The position numbers and the translations under genes were made by a program. From the NCBI GenBank assembly GCA_036498905.1, contig DASYER010000144.1, positions 1-64,000 of the forward strand: a DNA stretch of 64,000 nt. Direction: 5' to 3'. How positions within the stretch are numbered: the first letter of the stretch is position 1; every line of letters begins with the position of its first letter. Of this stretch, positions 8,843 through 17,556 are shown piece after piece. Below the pieces are notes generated by a model. The model saw only the letters and a program-made list of their open reading frames with translations, made no database searches and had not been told where the DNA came from. This DNA is from DAIDKA01 sp036498905. Lineage in GTDB: Bacteria > Pseudomonadota > Gammaproteobacteria > Steroidobacterales > Steroidobacteraceae.

Positions 8843-9166
8843 CTAGAACGGCAGTTTCACACCCGGCGGCAGCTGCAGTCCGGCGGTGACGGCGGCCATC
8901 ATTTCCTGGGTGCGCAGTTCGACCCTGTGGGCCGCATCATTGAAGGCGGCGACCAGCAGGTCCTCGAGCATCTCGCGGTCCTCGGATGCGACGGAGGGTT
9001 CGATCTGCACGCGTTTGACCTGATGACGGCCGGTGAGAGTGACCTTCACCATGCCGCCTCCGGACTCCCCGACCACTTCGATGGTCTGCACTTCGGCCTG
9101 GACCTTCTGCATGCGTTCCTGCATGACCTGGGCCTGCTTCATCAAATTGCCGATATTGCCGCGCAT
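8843..9166 (-). CDS. ybaB: YbaB/EbfC family nucleoid-associated protein
   Basis: A 107-residue DNA-binding protein of the YbaB/EbfC family, which bind DNA as tweezer-shaped dimers. The sequence begins MRGNIGNLMKQAQVMQERM and ends with the Pro-Gly-Val-Lys tail common in the family. It sits between dnaX (29 bases upstream) and recR (adjacent), the conserved order of this operon. A role in nucleoid structure or recombination support is inferred from the family. Confidence 0.93.
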   Translation of the reverse strand: MRGNIGNLMKQAQVMQERMQKVQAEVQTIEVVGESGGGMVKVTLTGRHQVKRVQIEPSVASEDREMLEDLLVAAFNDAAHRVELRTQEMMAAVTAGLQLPPGVKLPF

Positions 9167-9195
9167 GAGTGCCGATGCTCCTGAGAAAGGGATGA

Positions 9196-10785
9196 CTAGT
9201 TGTCGCCGCGAGTGGGTCGGATCGTATCCGGTAACACGGTCGCACCAAAGCGCTCCTGCAGCGCCTTCACGGTAGGATCCTCGCCGAAGGCCTGGCGCGC
9301 CGCCAGCAGTGCCGCATGGCGCTCGCGCTCCTGGATCTGGGCCGGTGTCTCGGCAGCCGCCTCGGCCATGAATTCCAGACGCACCGGGCTGCCGAAATAG
9401 CCGTTCAGGGCCTGCTGCAGCTTGGCCTCCACACCCGGGGTTCTGGCCGCCTGGAAACGCGTGTCCAGGGCCAGTCGGATGACCCCGTCACGATGGCCGA
9501 TGAACTGACAATTGAGCGCCAGGGACCTCACGGCTCCACTCAGGCCCATCTCCCCGACCATGGCGGTCCAATCCCCGGCCGCAGCGGCCGGGGCCGGCGC
9601 GGCCGTAGCGACGGCCGCCGCCCTTGCCGGGGCCTGCGCTGGGGCCGGCGCGCGGCTCGGCGCCGCGGCGGCGGACCCGGCCGCCGCGCAGAGGCCCGAT
9701 CCGGCATAGCGAAAGCCGAGCATCCGCAGCAGGGTCATCTCAAAACCGGCCCGCGGGTCCGGAGCCAGGTGCAGGTCGCGCCGGCCGATGATGGCCGTCT
9801 GGTAGTACAGCTGCACATCTTCGGGTCGCAGGCCCTGCGCCAGCTGCTGCAGCAGGCTCAGTTCGTACAGCTCATCGCCGTCGTAGTCCGGAACGGCCTG
9901 CACCAGGGCCACGCGCACCAGCAGCCCCGCGAACTCATCCAGCAGCTGCGCATGATCCGGAGCCCACTGTTCGAGCTCCTGCACCCAGGCGACCACTTGC
10001 GCCGCCTGCGCCTCGATCATCAGCTGGGCAAGTTTGACGACATGGTCACGGGCCACGGTGCCGAGCATGTCGCGCACCTGCGCCTCCGCGACACTGCCGC
10101 CGCCGAAGGCGATCACCTGGTCCAGCAGCGACAGGCCATCGCGCATGCTGCCATCGGCCGCCTGCGCCAGCAGTCTTAAGCCGGCGGGTTCAAAACTGAT
10201 GCCCTCCAGTTCCAGAACGTGCTGCAGCCGCCCCGCGATCAGGGACACCGGCAGGCGCTTCAGATTGAACTGCAGGCAACGCGACAGCACGGTCGCCGGC
10301 AGTTTCTGCGGATCCGTCGTGGCCAGCAGGAACTTCACTCGCGGCGGCGGCTCCTCGAGCGTCTTCAACAGGGCATTGAAGGAGTGTGTGGAGAGCATGT
10401 GCACCTCATCGATGAGGTACACCTTGTAGCGACCCTGAGTCGGCGCGTACTGCACGTTGTCGAGCAGTTCGCGGGTGTCATCGACCTTGGTGCGCGAGGC
10501 GGCATCGACCTCGATCAGGTCCACGAAGCGTCCTTCGTTGATGGCCACACAACTGGGGCACTCATCACAGGGTGTCGCGGAAACCCCGCGATCGCAGTTC
10601 AGACACTTGGCGAGGATGCGGGCAATGGTGGTCTTGCCGACTCCGCGGGTCCCCGTGAACAAAAAGGCATGATGGACCCGATCAGTATCCAGGGCATGGG
10701 TGAGCGCACGGCGCACATGCTCCTGTCCGATCATGTCGGCGAAGCGCCGCGGCCGCCATTTGCGAGCCAACGCTACATAAGCCAC
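9196..10785 (-). CDS. dnaX: DNA polymerase III subunit gamma/tau
   Basis: A 529-residue clamp-loader ATPase, starting with GTG after the purine stretch GAAGGATGAG. Walker A is GTRGVGKT (45-52), the zinc ligands are Cys64, Cys73, Cys76 and Cys79, and Walker B is LIDEVH (125-130). An Ala/Pro-rich linker (about 375-400) separates the gamma part from the tau-specific C-terminus that contacts the alpha subunit and DnaB. I saw no A-AAA-AAG slippery run, so a short gamma form made by the E. coli frameshift is not evident. The 4.5S RNA gene ends 23 bases upstream. Confidence 0.96.
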   Translation of the reverse strand: MAYVALARKWRPRRFADMIGQEHVRRALTHALDTDRVHHAFLFTGTRGVGKTTIARILAKCLNCDRGVSATPCDECPSCVAINEGRFVDLIEVDAASRTKVDDTRELLDNVQYAPTQGRYKVYLIDEVHMLSTHSFNALLKTLEEPPPRVKFLLATTDPQKLPATVLSRCLQFNLKRLPVSLIAGRLQHVLELEGISFEPAGLRLLAQAADGSMRDGLSLLDQVIAFGGGSVAEAQVRDMLGTVARDHVVKLAQLMIEAQAAQVVAWVQELEQWAPDHAQLLDEFAGLLVRVALVQAVPDYDGDELYELSLLQQLAQGLRPEDVQLYYQTAIIGRRDLHLAPDPRAGFEMTLLRMLGFRYAGSGLCAAAGSAAAAPSRAPAPAQAPARAAAVATAAPAPAAAAGDWTAMVGEMGLSGAVRSLALNCQFIGHRDGVIRLALDTRFQAARTPGVEAKLQQALNGYFGSPVRLEFMAEAAAETPAQIQERERHAALLAARQAFGEDPTVKALQERFGATVLPDTIRPTRGDN

Positions 10786-10808
10786 AGCTCATCCTTCGTC
10801 CATTGGGA

Positions 10809-10921
10809 GGTGATCCGCACCAGCTTGGATTCCGGCACCCGACATCGCCGCTGCCGCTGCTCCCTTCCGGGCCTGACGGGGTTCACGACTGGTCGTCGCG
10901 GAGTAGCCGATGCGGACCACC
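10809..10921 (-). ncRNA. ffs: 4.5S signal recognition particle RNA
   Basis: The minus strand carries the conserved SRP hairpin element GTCAGGCCCGGAAGGGAGCA. The predicted ends pair over at least eleven base pairs (GGTGGTCCGCA with TGCGGATCACC, one wobble), which sets the boundaries and gives 113 nucleotides, almost the same as the 114-nucleotide E. coli RNA. It forms the SRP core with Ffh, which is also encoded in the window, to target nascent membrane proteins. It sits between tRNA-Ser and dnaX on the same strand, so processing from a shared transcript is possible. The ends are inferred from pairing, within a few bases. Confidence 0.93.
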
Positions 10922-10952
10922 ATGGACCGGATACGGGTGTGACGGCCGAAGC

Positions 10953-11044
10953 TGGCGGAGAGGGTGGGATTCGAACCCACGAACACCCGTGAAGATGTTA
11001 CTGGAATTCCAGTCCAGCGCCTTCGACCGCTCGGCCACCTCTCC
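10953..11044 (-). tRNA. tRNA-Ser(GGA)
   Basis: The 92-nucleotide minus-strand RNA folds as a class II tRNA. The acceptor stem pairs GGAGAGG with CCTCTCC, the discriminator is G, and CCA is encoded. The anticodon stem is CTGGA/TCCAG around loop CTGGAAT, giving anticodon GGA at 11008-11010 (serine UCC/UCU). A long variable arm and a T-loop GTTCGAATC are present. It lies 31 bases upstream of the 4.5S RNA gene. Confidence 0.95.
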
Positions 11045-11054
11045 CATCAACAAC

Positions 11055-11084
11055 TTATAAAACTTTTCTCAGGCAAAAGATCAA
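11055..11084 (-). promoter_or_regulatory. Candidate sigma70 promoter for tRNA-Ser / 4.5S RNA
   Basis: On the minus strand TTGATC (11079-11084) is followed after 18 bases by TTATAA (11055-11060). Transcription would begin about seven bases downstream, only a few bases before the mature tRNA 5' end. The region is distinctly AT-rich relative to its surroundings. The assignment rests on pattern and position only. Confidence 0.45.
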
Positions 11085-11147
11085 ATCAGCGCTCAACCGG
11101 GGACGCTGGCAATGATACTACGAAGCCAAGGCGCAGGCGCCTCGCCC

Positions 11148-11447
11148 TCACGCCGCCGGCGCAGGCCGCGGACCCCGGGGCTCGGTGAATTTCGGCGCCT
11201 CATCCAGGCAGGGCGCCTTGGGCGCGCGCGGCGGCAGCGCCGGCTCATTCAATGCCGGGATCTGCAGCGCACTCTTCGTGTCCGGTTGATCGACACCCAC
11301 CGGCACGCGCAGCGGCGACACGCTGCTCGCTTTCAGGTAGCCCCCGGTTTCCTCGGGGCAGGAACGGACCGAGTGCAGCACGTGGCAGCCGCTCAGGCCC
11401 AGGCCGGCCGCCGCCAGTACCACAAGATTGCGCATTCCCTTCAGCAT
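11148..11447 (-). CDS. Short lipoprotein resembling the N-terminal segment of BamC
   Basis: A 99-residue protein starting MLKGMRNLVV, chosen because GAGGTGG lies six bases before this ATG. A hydrophobic signal ends in LSGC, so it should be a lipoprotein with the mature Cys near residue 21. The rest is low in structure and proline-rich, with YLKASSVSPLRVPVGV and ALQIPALNEP. Placement directly after dapA equals that of bamC (nlpB) in E. coli, and the segment recalls the extended BamC N-terminus that lies along BamD. The two folded helix-grip domains of BamC are absent. The gene overlaps no other, and dapA ends 18 bases upstream. Assignment as a reduced BamC is an inference. Confidence 0.6.
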   Translation of the reverse strand: MLKGMRNLVVLAAAGLGLSGCHVLHSVRSCPEETGGYLKASSVSPLRVPVGVDQPDTKSALQIPALNEPALPPRAPKAPCLDEAPKFTEPRGPRPAPAA

Positions 11448-11464
11448 CAGTCCACCTCGAATTT

Positions 11465-12343
11465 TTACCGCAGCACGCCGCACTGGCGCAGTGACCCCTC
11501 CAGCGGCGCCCGGAACGGCTCCGCCAGATCAGTCAAGGGCAGGCGCAATCCCGGGCCCATCAAACCCATGCATGCCAATGCCCACTTGGCCGGAATGGGA
11601 TTGGTCTCCAGGAACAAAGTCTCATGCAGCGGTGCAATCCCCGCATCCAGCCTGCGTGCACCGGCCGCGTCACCCTTCACCGCCGCGGCGATCATATCGG
11701 CCATCGCGCGGGGCGCCACATTGGCGGTGACGGAAATCACGCCACGGGCTCCGGCCAGCACCATCTCACACGCCGAGGCATCATCGCCGCTGAGCACCGC
11801 AAACGAGGACGGCACCCTTTCCAGGATCTCCCGTACCCGCGACACCTGCGCCACGGCCTCTTTGACCGCGACAATGCGCGGGAGTTGCGCGAGGCGCCCA
11901 ACAGTCGGCGGCAGCAGGTCCACGGCGGTCCGCGACGGAACGTTGTAGGCGATCACCGGAACCCGCGAAGCGGCTGCCACCGCCTCAAAGTGCCGGAACA
12001 GTCCCTCCTGCGTGGGCCGGTTATAGGCCGGCGTCACGATCAGCACCCCCGCCACGGGCAGCTGCGACACCCGGCGCACGCGCTCGACGGTGTCCGCGGT
12101 GCTGCTGCTGCCGGCCCCGGCGATGATCTGGACCCGGCCCGCGGCCTGATCACAGGCGCGCTGCGTGAGCTGCATCAGGTCATCGTCCGACAAAGTCGCA
12201 GACTCCCCGGTGGTGCCGCCCACCACGATGCCGCTGGTGCCGTTTTCGATGTGGAAGTCGATCAGTCGCCCCCAGGCGGAAAAATCGAGTCCGCCATCGG
12301 CATGCATGGGGGTGACTATTGCGACCAGACTGCCTGAAAACAT
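11465..12343 (-). CDS. dapA: 4-hydroxy-tetrahydrodipicolinate synthase
   Basis: A 292-residue TIM-barrel aldolase that condenses pyruvate with aspartate semialdehyde, the first committed step of lysine and diaminopimelate synthesis. The Schiff-base lysine is Lys161 in IVAVKEA, the catalytic tyrosine is Tyr133 in IAYNVPSR, and the substrate loop GGTTGES lies at 42-48. Length matches the family. It diverges from gcvR across a 206-base gap and is followed by the BamC-like lipoprotein, as in E. coli. Confidence 0.96.
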   Translation of the reverse strand: MFSGSLVAIVTPMHADGGLDFSAWGRLIDFHIENGTSGIVVGGTTGESATLSDDDLMQLTQRACDQAAGRVQIIAGAGSSSTADTVERVRRVSQLPVAGVLIVTPAYNRPTQEGLFRHFEAVAAASRVPVIAYNVPSRTAVDLLPPTVGRLAQLPRIVAVKEAVAQVSRVREILERVPSSFAVLSGDDASACEMVLAGARGVISVTANVAPRAMADMIAAAVKGDAAGARRLDAGIAPLHETLFLETNPIPAKWALACMGLMGPGLRLPLTDLAEPFRAPLEGSLRQCGVLR

Positions 12344-12549
12344 TCCGAAATCTAATCTTGCGACGCGTGCGCGGAGCGCGCGATGGTACGAGGCACGGGC
12401 GGGCTGGGCAAGTTCGGATTGAAGACACCCCAGGTGTCAAATCGCTCGGGGGCAGGCGGACCGCCCTTGCCGCAGGCCGCCAAGGTCGCCTTGGGCGGGT
12501 GCAACCGGTACACTCGGTGCGCTTATTCGCATTGACGGCTCCCTCGAAG

Positions 12550-13080
12550 ATGAAGCAACACCTCGCTGTATCAGCGATCGGCAGCGACCGGACCGGGATG
12601 GTCCACGAACTAACCCGGGTGATCACCGAGTGTGGAGGCAACATCAGCGAGAGCCGGATGGCGAATCTCGGCACCGAGTTCGCCATGCTGCTGCTGGTTT
12701 CAGGTAACTGGCACGCCCTGGCGAAGCTCGAAACCGAGCTGAAGCGCCTGATGGAAACCAGCAATCTGTCCGTGCACCTGCGGCGCACCGAGCCGCGCAC
12801 CGCGCGCACCGACATGCTGCCCTACTCCATCGATGTCGTGTGCCTGGACCAGACCGGCATCGTTTCGGGACTGTCCGGATTCTTCTCCACGCGCGGCATC
12901 GACATCGCCGAAGTGTCCACCCGCAGCTATCCGGCAGCCCACACCGGCGCGCCGATGTTTTCGGTCCAGATGATCATCAATGTGCCCAGCCGCATCCACG
13001 TGTCACACCTGCGCGAGGAGTTCATGGAGTTCTGCGATTCGCTGAACCTCGACGCGATACTCGAGCCGGTGAAGGCTTGA
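12550..13080 (+). CDS. gcvR: Glycine cleavage system regulator GcvR (two ACT domains)
   Basis: A 176-residue protein made of two ACT domains (about 1-85 and 90-170); HLAVSAIGSDRTGMVHELT and SIDVVCLDQTGIVSGLS are the starts of the two repeats. In E. coli GcvR holds GcvA in repressing form on the gcv operon and releases it with glycine. The start MKQHLAVSAIG aligns with family members; a longer open frame upstream is not family-like. It is flanked by dapA and bcp, the same order as in E. coli. No gcvA is in the window. Confidence 0.9.
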   Translation: MKQHLAVSAIGSDRTGMVHELTRVITECGGNISESRMANLGTEFAMLLLVSGNWHALAKLETELKRLMETSNLSVHLRRTEPRTARTDMLPYSIDVVCLDQTGIVSGLSGFFSTRGIDIAEVSTRSYPAAHTGAPMFSVQMIINVPSRIHVSHLREEFMEFCDSLNLDAILEPVKA

Positions 13081-13106
13081 TCCCGGCGCCGCCCACGGAA
13101 GAGCCC

Positions 13107-13577
13107 ATGCCAAAAGCAGTATTGGACCGCAAGGTTCCCGAGTTCTCTTTGCCCGCCACCGGCACGGCGGAAACCTGGAGCCTTAAGGCCGCGGCCGGTC
13201 GCAAACTCGTGATCTTCTTTTACCCCAAGGACATGACCAGTGGCTGCACCCTGGAGGCGCAGGGATTTCGCGACCAGGTCGCCGCGTTTCGCAAGGCGGG
13301 CACGGTGATCGTCGGCGTCTCGCGCGACAGCGTCGCCTCACACGAGAAATTCTGCCTGAAGGAAAAGCTGCCCTACGCGCTCTTGTCCGACAGCACTGAA
13401 AAGGTCTGCCGCCTGTTTGATGTGATCCAGGAGAAATCCCTGTACGGGCGCAAGTACATGGGCATCGAGCGCAGCACCTTTCTGATCGATGCGAACGGTT
13501 ACCTGCGGCGCGAATGGCGCAAGGTGAAGGTCAACGGACACGTGGAGGAAGTACTTGAAGCGGCGAAGTCTCTCTGA
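13107..13577 (+). CDS. bcp: Thioredoxin-dependent peroxiredoxin Bcp
   Basis: A 156-residue peroxiredoxin of the BCP/PrxQ type that reduces hydrogen peroxide and organic hydroperoxides. The peroxidatic Cys is in FFYPKDMTSGCTLEAQGFRD. In many BCPs a resolving Cys follows five residues later; here that position is Gln. Two further cysteines (KFC and KVC, about 77 and 100) might serve instead, otherwise it acts as a 1-Cys enzyme. The gene begins 26 bases after gcvR, with GAAGAG before the ATG, and probably shares its transcript. Confidence 0.93.
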   Translation: MPKAVLDRKVPEFSLPATGTAETWSLKAAAGRKLVIFFYPKDMTSGCTLEAQGFRDQVAAFRKAGTVIVGVSRDSVASHEKFCLKEKLPYALLSDSTEKVCRLFDVIQEKSLYGRKYMGIERSTFLIDANGYLRREWRKVKVNGHVEEVLEAAKSL

Positions 13578-13638
13578 CCAGCAACCCCCCGATGGATCCG
13601 CTCCTGCAGCGAGCGGTACTGCGGGTGCGGAGCGCGCC

Positions 13639-15042
13639 ATGAGGCGCCTTTTCGTCCTGGACACCAACGTGCTGATGCACGATCCGACCTCGATTTTCCG
13701 CTTCGAAGAGCACGACATCTACCTGCCGATGGTGGTACTCGAGGAACTCGACGGCAACAAGAAGGGACTTTCGGAAGCTTCGCGCAATGTCCGCCAGGTC
13801 AGCCGTTTCCTGGACGACATGATTCGCGATGCCACCAAGGAGCAGATCGATCAGGGCCTGCCGCTGCCCACGGGATCCCCGGGCAATGGCAACCACGGCA
13901 AAAAGGCCTCCTCCGGTCGATTGTTCTTCCAGACCCGCCCGCTGGGCGGGGCGAGCCTGCCGGAAATACTCCCCGGGCACGGCGCCGACAACGCCATCCT
14001 CGCGCAGACCCTGCAGCTGCAGCGTGAGGCACCGGCCGCGCGCGTCACGCTGGTCTCCAAGGACATCAACCTGCGCATCAAGGGCGCGGTGCTCGGCGTG
14101 CATGTCGAGGACTACAACAGCGACAAGACGCTGGAGGACTCGGATGTCCTCTACTCCGGTATGGCCGCGCTGCCGGCGGACTTCTGGGAACAGCACGGCA
14201 AGGACATGCGCTCCTGGAAGGAATCGGATCGGACGTACTACGAGGTCACGGGACCCGCGGTGCATGACTGGCTGCCGAATCTTGGCGTCTACGAAGACGC
14301 CGACCATGGCATCGAGGGGATCGTGCGCAAGGTCGAGGGCGACACGGCAACCCTGGAGCTGACCCGCGACTTTCGCAGCGAGCGCCACAATATCTGGGGC
14401 GTCACGGCCCGCAACCGCGAGCAGAACTTCGCCCTGAACCTACTCATGGACCCGCAGATCGACCTGGTCACCCTGCTCGGACCGGCGGGCACGGGTAAGA
14501 CCCTGCTGGCACTGGCCGCGGGCCTGGTGCAGACCCTCGAGGCCAACCGTTTCGTCGAAATCATCATGACCCGGGTCACGATCCCGCTGGGGGAGGACAT
14601 CGGTTTTCTGCCCGGCACGGAAGAGGAAAAAATGGAGCCGTGGATGGGCGCCCTCATGGACAACCTCGAGGTGCTGACCCAAAGCCAGGAAGGCGGCAAC
14701 TGGGGCCGGGCCGCGACCAATGACCTGCTGCGCAACCGCATCAAGATCCGTTCCCTGAACTTCATGCGCGGCCGCACCTTCCTCAACCGGTTCATCATCC
14801 TGGATGAGGCGCAGAACCTCACCCCGAAGCAGATGAAGGCCCTGATCACGCGTGCCGGACCGGGCACCAAAATGGCCTGCCTGGGCAATGTGGCCCAGAT
14901 CGACACCCCTTACCTGACGGAAACGACCTCAGGCATCACCTATGCCGTGAACCGGTTTCGGGGCTGGTCGCATTCCGGGCATGTGACCCTGGTCCGCGGC
15001 GAGCGTTCACGGCTGGCGGACTTTGCCTCGGACGCGTTGTAG
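13639..15042 (+). CDS. PhoH-family ATPase with N-terminal PIN domain
   Basis: A protein of about 467 residues. An N-terminal PIN domain begins MRRLFVLDTNVLMHDP (Asp8 is the expected first metal ligand) and includes VVLEELDGNKKG. The C-terminal PhoH ATPase has Walker A GPAGTGKT (281-288) and Walker B IILDEAQNLT (about 386-395). Such PIN-PhoH fusions act as RNA helicase/ribonucleases in other bacteria. The start with GGAG six bases upstream is preferred; an in-frame ATG at 13555 overlapping bcp would add 28 polar residues. It follows bcp closely on the same strand. Confidence 0.9.
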   Translation: MRRLFVLDTNVLMHDPTSIFRFEEHDIYLPMVVLEELDGNKKGLSEASRNVRQVSRFLDDMIRDATKEQIDQGLPLPTGSPGNGNHGKKASSGRLFFQTRPLGGASLPEILPGHGADNAILAQTLQLQREAPAARVTLVSKDINLRIKGAVLGVHVEDYNSDKTLEDSDVLYSGMAALPADFWEQHGKDMRSWKESDRTYYEVTGPAVHDWLPNLGVYEDADHGIEGIVRKVEGDTATLELTRDFRSERHNIWGVTARNREQNFALNLLMDPQIDLVTLLGPAGTGKTLLALAAGLVQTLEANRFVEIIMTRVTIPLGEDIGFLPGTEEEKMEPWMGALMDNLEVLTQSQEGGNWGRAATNDLLRNRIKIRSLNFMRGRTFLNRFIILDEAQNLTPKQMKALITRAGPGTKMACLGNVAQIDTPYLTETTSGITYAVNRFRGWSHSGHVTLVRGERSRLADFASDAL

Positions 15043-15179
15043 CATGCGGGTGAGGGAAACGAAGTCGCTGTAGACCCTTTGACGCCGCAAACGTTGTAGG
15101 GCCCTTGGGAGCCGCCGGGCTGACGATTGTTTACGCCTTTGACTGCAACTCCGGAGTGTCGAGCGTTGTCACAGGTTCT

Positions 15180-16688
15180 ATGCGAATAATGAGTAAAATC
15201 AGCGCGGTTGCAGCTGCGGCGCTGTTCAGCGCCGTTGCGACCTGCGCCTGCGCCCAGTCCAATTCGGACTTACCGGACATTGGCAGCCCGGCCGGCACCA
15301 TCGCAAACCTGGACGATGAGTACCAGATCGGGCGCATGGTCATTCGCGAATTCCGCGAACAGAACGAAATCATCGAGGACCCCGAGGTCTCCGAATACAT
15401 TCAGACCCTGGGTCTGCGGCTGTCCTCCCAGGCGCCGGATTCCAGTCGGGTATTCCACTATTACGTGCTGCGCGAAGGCGACATCAACGCCGAGGCCCTC
15501 CCCGGCGCCTTCATCGTCGTCAATTACGGCACGATCCTGGCGGCCGATGACGAGTCCGAGCTGGCCGGCGTATTGGCCCATGAAACGGCCCACGTGACGC
15601 AACGTCACCTCGTCAGGGGCGCGCTGGCGCAGACCCATCAGACCCTGGAGACCGCGGCCGCCATCCTCGGAGCGATTGCACTGGGTGCGCTCGGTGCCGG
15701 ACCGGCTGCCCTCGAGGGCGGCATCATGGCAGCGCAGGGCATGGGCGCGCAGATGCAGATCAACTTCACGCGCGATCAGGAATATGAGGCCGATCGCGTC
15801 GGCATGGGTTTCCTCACGCATGCCGGCTTCGATCCGCTGGGCATGCCGAACTTCTTCGAGGCCTTCTACCGCCGCTACGGCTACAGTGAATCGCACTATC
15901 CGCGCATGCTGGTGGATCACCCGGTCACCAGTGAACGTATCGCCGAGGCACGCAACCGTGCGGCCCAGCTCGATCGACCGAAGCATGTCGAGGACAGCAT
16001 CGCTTTCGGATTGATCAAGGAGCGCCTGCGGGTGCTCATGGCCACGGACGATTTTGATCTGCGCGGCTACTATGCCGGACGGGTCAACACGCCCAATCCG
16101 ACCCTGGCGGCGCTGTACGGACAGGCCCTTGCATTCGTGCAGCGCAATCATCCGGCCGACGCCATCCCGATCCTGAAACCGCTGGTCAACGCCAACCAGG
16201 GCGTGATCCTGCTGCCCTCGCTACTGGCACAGGCACAGATTGCCGCAGGACAGGTGCAGGAGGGACTCGCAACTTTCGCCAAGTCCCTCGCGCTGTTCCC
16301 CCGCAACACTCCGCTCACGGTGCGCTATGCGGAAGCTCTCATCGCGGCCAACCAGCCGGCCAAGGCACATACGCTGCTGCTGGATCTGTTCAACAATGAG
16401 GCGCCCACTCCGCCTGAGGTGCGGCTGACGGCGCTCGCCGCCAGCAGTGCCGGGGATGCGGGCGATGCCTATTATTACATGGGCGAATACAACATCGAAA
16501 ACGGACAGTTTCAGCTGGCGACCCAGCAGCTGGAACTGGCGCTGGCGACTCCGGACCTGACCGTCGTTCAACGTAAGCGCTACCAGGCGCGCCTCAAAGA
16601 GGTGCGTGACGCCATTCTCGAGGACCGGCGTGCCCACGGTGGTCGATCGCCGAACACCGGTGACAACGGCGGTGCCGGCGGCGATTGA
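15180..16688 (+). CDS. bepA: Periplasmic M48 metalloprotease with TPR domain (BepA/YfgC type)
   Basis: A protein of about 502 residues with a signal peptide (to about residue 25). The zinc motif HETAH is at 134-138, the third ligand is likely Glu203 in DQEYEADRVG, and a TPR-rich C-terminal half follows from about 300. BepA degrades stalled LptD and helps outer-membrane protein assembly at the BAM complex. The location close to bcp is also found in E. coli. No clear ribosome binding site precedes the ATG at 15180, and an ATG nine bases later is an alternative. Confidence 0.9.
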   Translation: MRIMSKISAVAAAALFSAVATCACAQSNSDLPDIGSPAGTIANLDDEYQIGRMVIREFREQNEIIEDPEVSEYIQTLGLRLSSQAPDSSRVFHYYVLREGDINAEALPGAFIVVNYGTILAADDESELAGVLAHETAHVTQRHLVRGALAQTHQTLETAAAILGAIALGALGAGPAALEGGIMAAQGMGAQMQINFTRDQEYEADRVGMGFLTHAGFDPLGMPNFFEAFYRRYGYSESHYPRMLVDHPVTSERIAEARNRAAQLDRPKHVEDSIAFGLIKERLRVLMATDDFDLRGYYAGRVNTPNPTLAALYGQALAFVQRNHPADAIPILKPLVNANQGVILLPSLLAQAQIAAGQVQEGLATFAKSLALFPRNTPLTVRYAEALIAANQPAKAHTLLLDLFNNEAPTPPEVRLTALAASSAGDAGDAYYYMGEYNIENGQFQLATQQLELALATPDLTVVQRKRYQARLKEVRDAILEDRRAHGGRSPNTGDNGGAGGD

Positions 16689-16757
16689 AGAGCGGCGCTG
16701 AGTCTCCCCGGTGAGCCTTGCTACACTACGGGAAGTCTCACTTGTCGCCGGTTTCCC

Positions 16758-17555
16758 ATGCACATCAAATTTCGGCCGATCGCCCTGAGTGGCGCCCTCT
16801 TCCTGCTCGCGCTGCTGACGGGGTGCGCCACGCTACCCGCCGGTGCGACCCGCGATCCACGTGATCCCCTCGAACGCATCAACCGCACCACGTTCAAAAT
16901 CGACGACGCGCTGGCCCACAAGGTGGCGCTGCCGATCGCGCGCGGCTACCAGAAGGTGACGCCCAGATTCGTCCGCCGCGGCATTGCCAACGTATTCGAG
17001 AATGCCCATACGCCGGTGGTCATCGTGAATGATCTGCTGCAGGCGAAGTTCAGTGCGTTCGGTCTGCAGACCTCACGGCTGCTGTTGAACTCGACGGTCG
17101 GGCTGGCCGGCCTGCTCGATCCGGCCACGCAGCTGGGACTGCCGAAGGATGACAACGACTTCGGCCGCACTCTCGGCACCTGGGGTGTCCATCCGGGCCC
17201 GTATCTGGTGCTGCCGCTGCTGGGACCTTCGGATTTCCGCGATGGCTTCGCGAAGCTCGTCGACCAGTTTGCAGAGCCGCAGAATTACATCAGCAGCACC
17301 CGGGTGCGCTACGCCATATATCCGTTTGAAATTGTGAATACGTTCTCCGAGTCGCTGCTTCCGACCTATCAGCTGCTGGACCAGCAGAACGCCTTTGACC
17401 GGTATGGCTTTGCGCGCAACGCGTATCTGCAGCAGCGCGAATTCCAGATCCACGGCGACAATGGCGGCAAGGTGGACCAGGAGGAGCTGGACCTGCAGAA
17501 ATCCCTGCAGGATGACTCGGCCCCGGCTCCAGCGCCGACACCGCCGGCAAAGTAA
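16758..17555 (+). CDS. mlaA: Outer-membrane lipoprotein MlaA (VacJ)
   Basis: A 265-residue lipoprotein with lipobox LTGC, mature Cys23. The RDPLERINRTTF motif and LGTWGVHPGPYLVLPLLGPSD segment are typical of MlaA. It forms a channel in the outer membrane that removes mislocalised phospholipids from the outer leaflet and passes them to MlaC. The C-terminal tail is Ala/Pro-rich. It converges with the mlaFEDCB operon, with one base between stops, so the whole Mla pathway is encoded together but on opposite strands. Confidence 0.95.
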   Translation: MHIKFRPIALSGALFLLALLTGCATLPAGATRDPRDPLERINRTTFKIDDALAHKVALPIARGYQKVTPRFVRRGIANVFENAHTPVVIVNDLLQAKFSAFGLQTSRLLLNSTVGLAGLLDPATQLGLPKDDNDFGRTLGTWGVHPGPYLVLPLLGPSDFRDGFAKLVDQFAEPQNYISSTRVRYAIYPFEIVNTFSESLLPTYQLLDQQNAFDRYGFARNAYLQQREFQIHGDNGGKVDQEELDLQKSLQDDSAPAPAPTPPAK

Positions 17556-17556
17556 C

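Noticed and set aside
9196..10785. Programmed frameshift in dnaX
   Set aside because: No A-AAA-AAG or similar slippery run with a following hairpin was seen.
12344..12549. Riboswitch between dapA and gcvR (lysine or glycine type)
   Set aside because: The gap is GC-rich and has short inverted repeats, but I saw none of the conserved lysine or glycine riboswitch cores.
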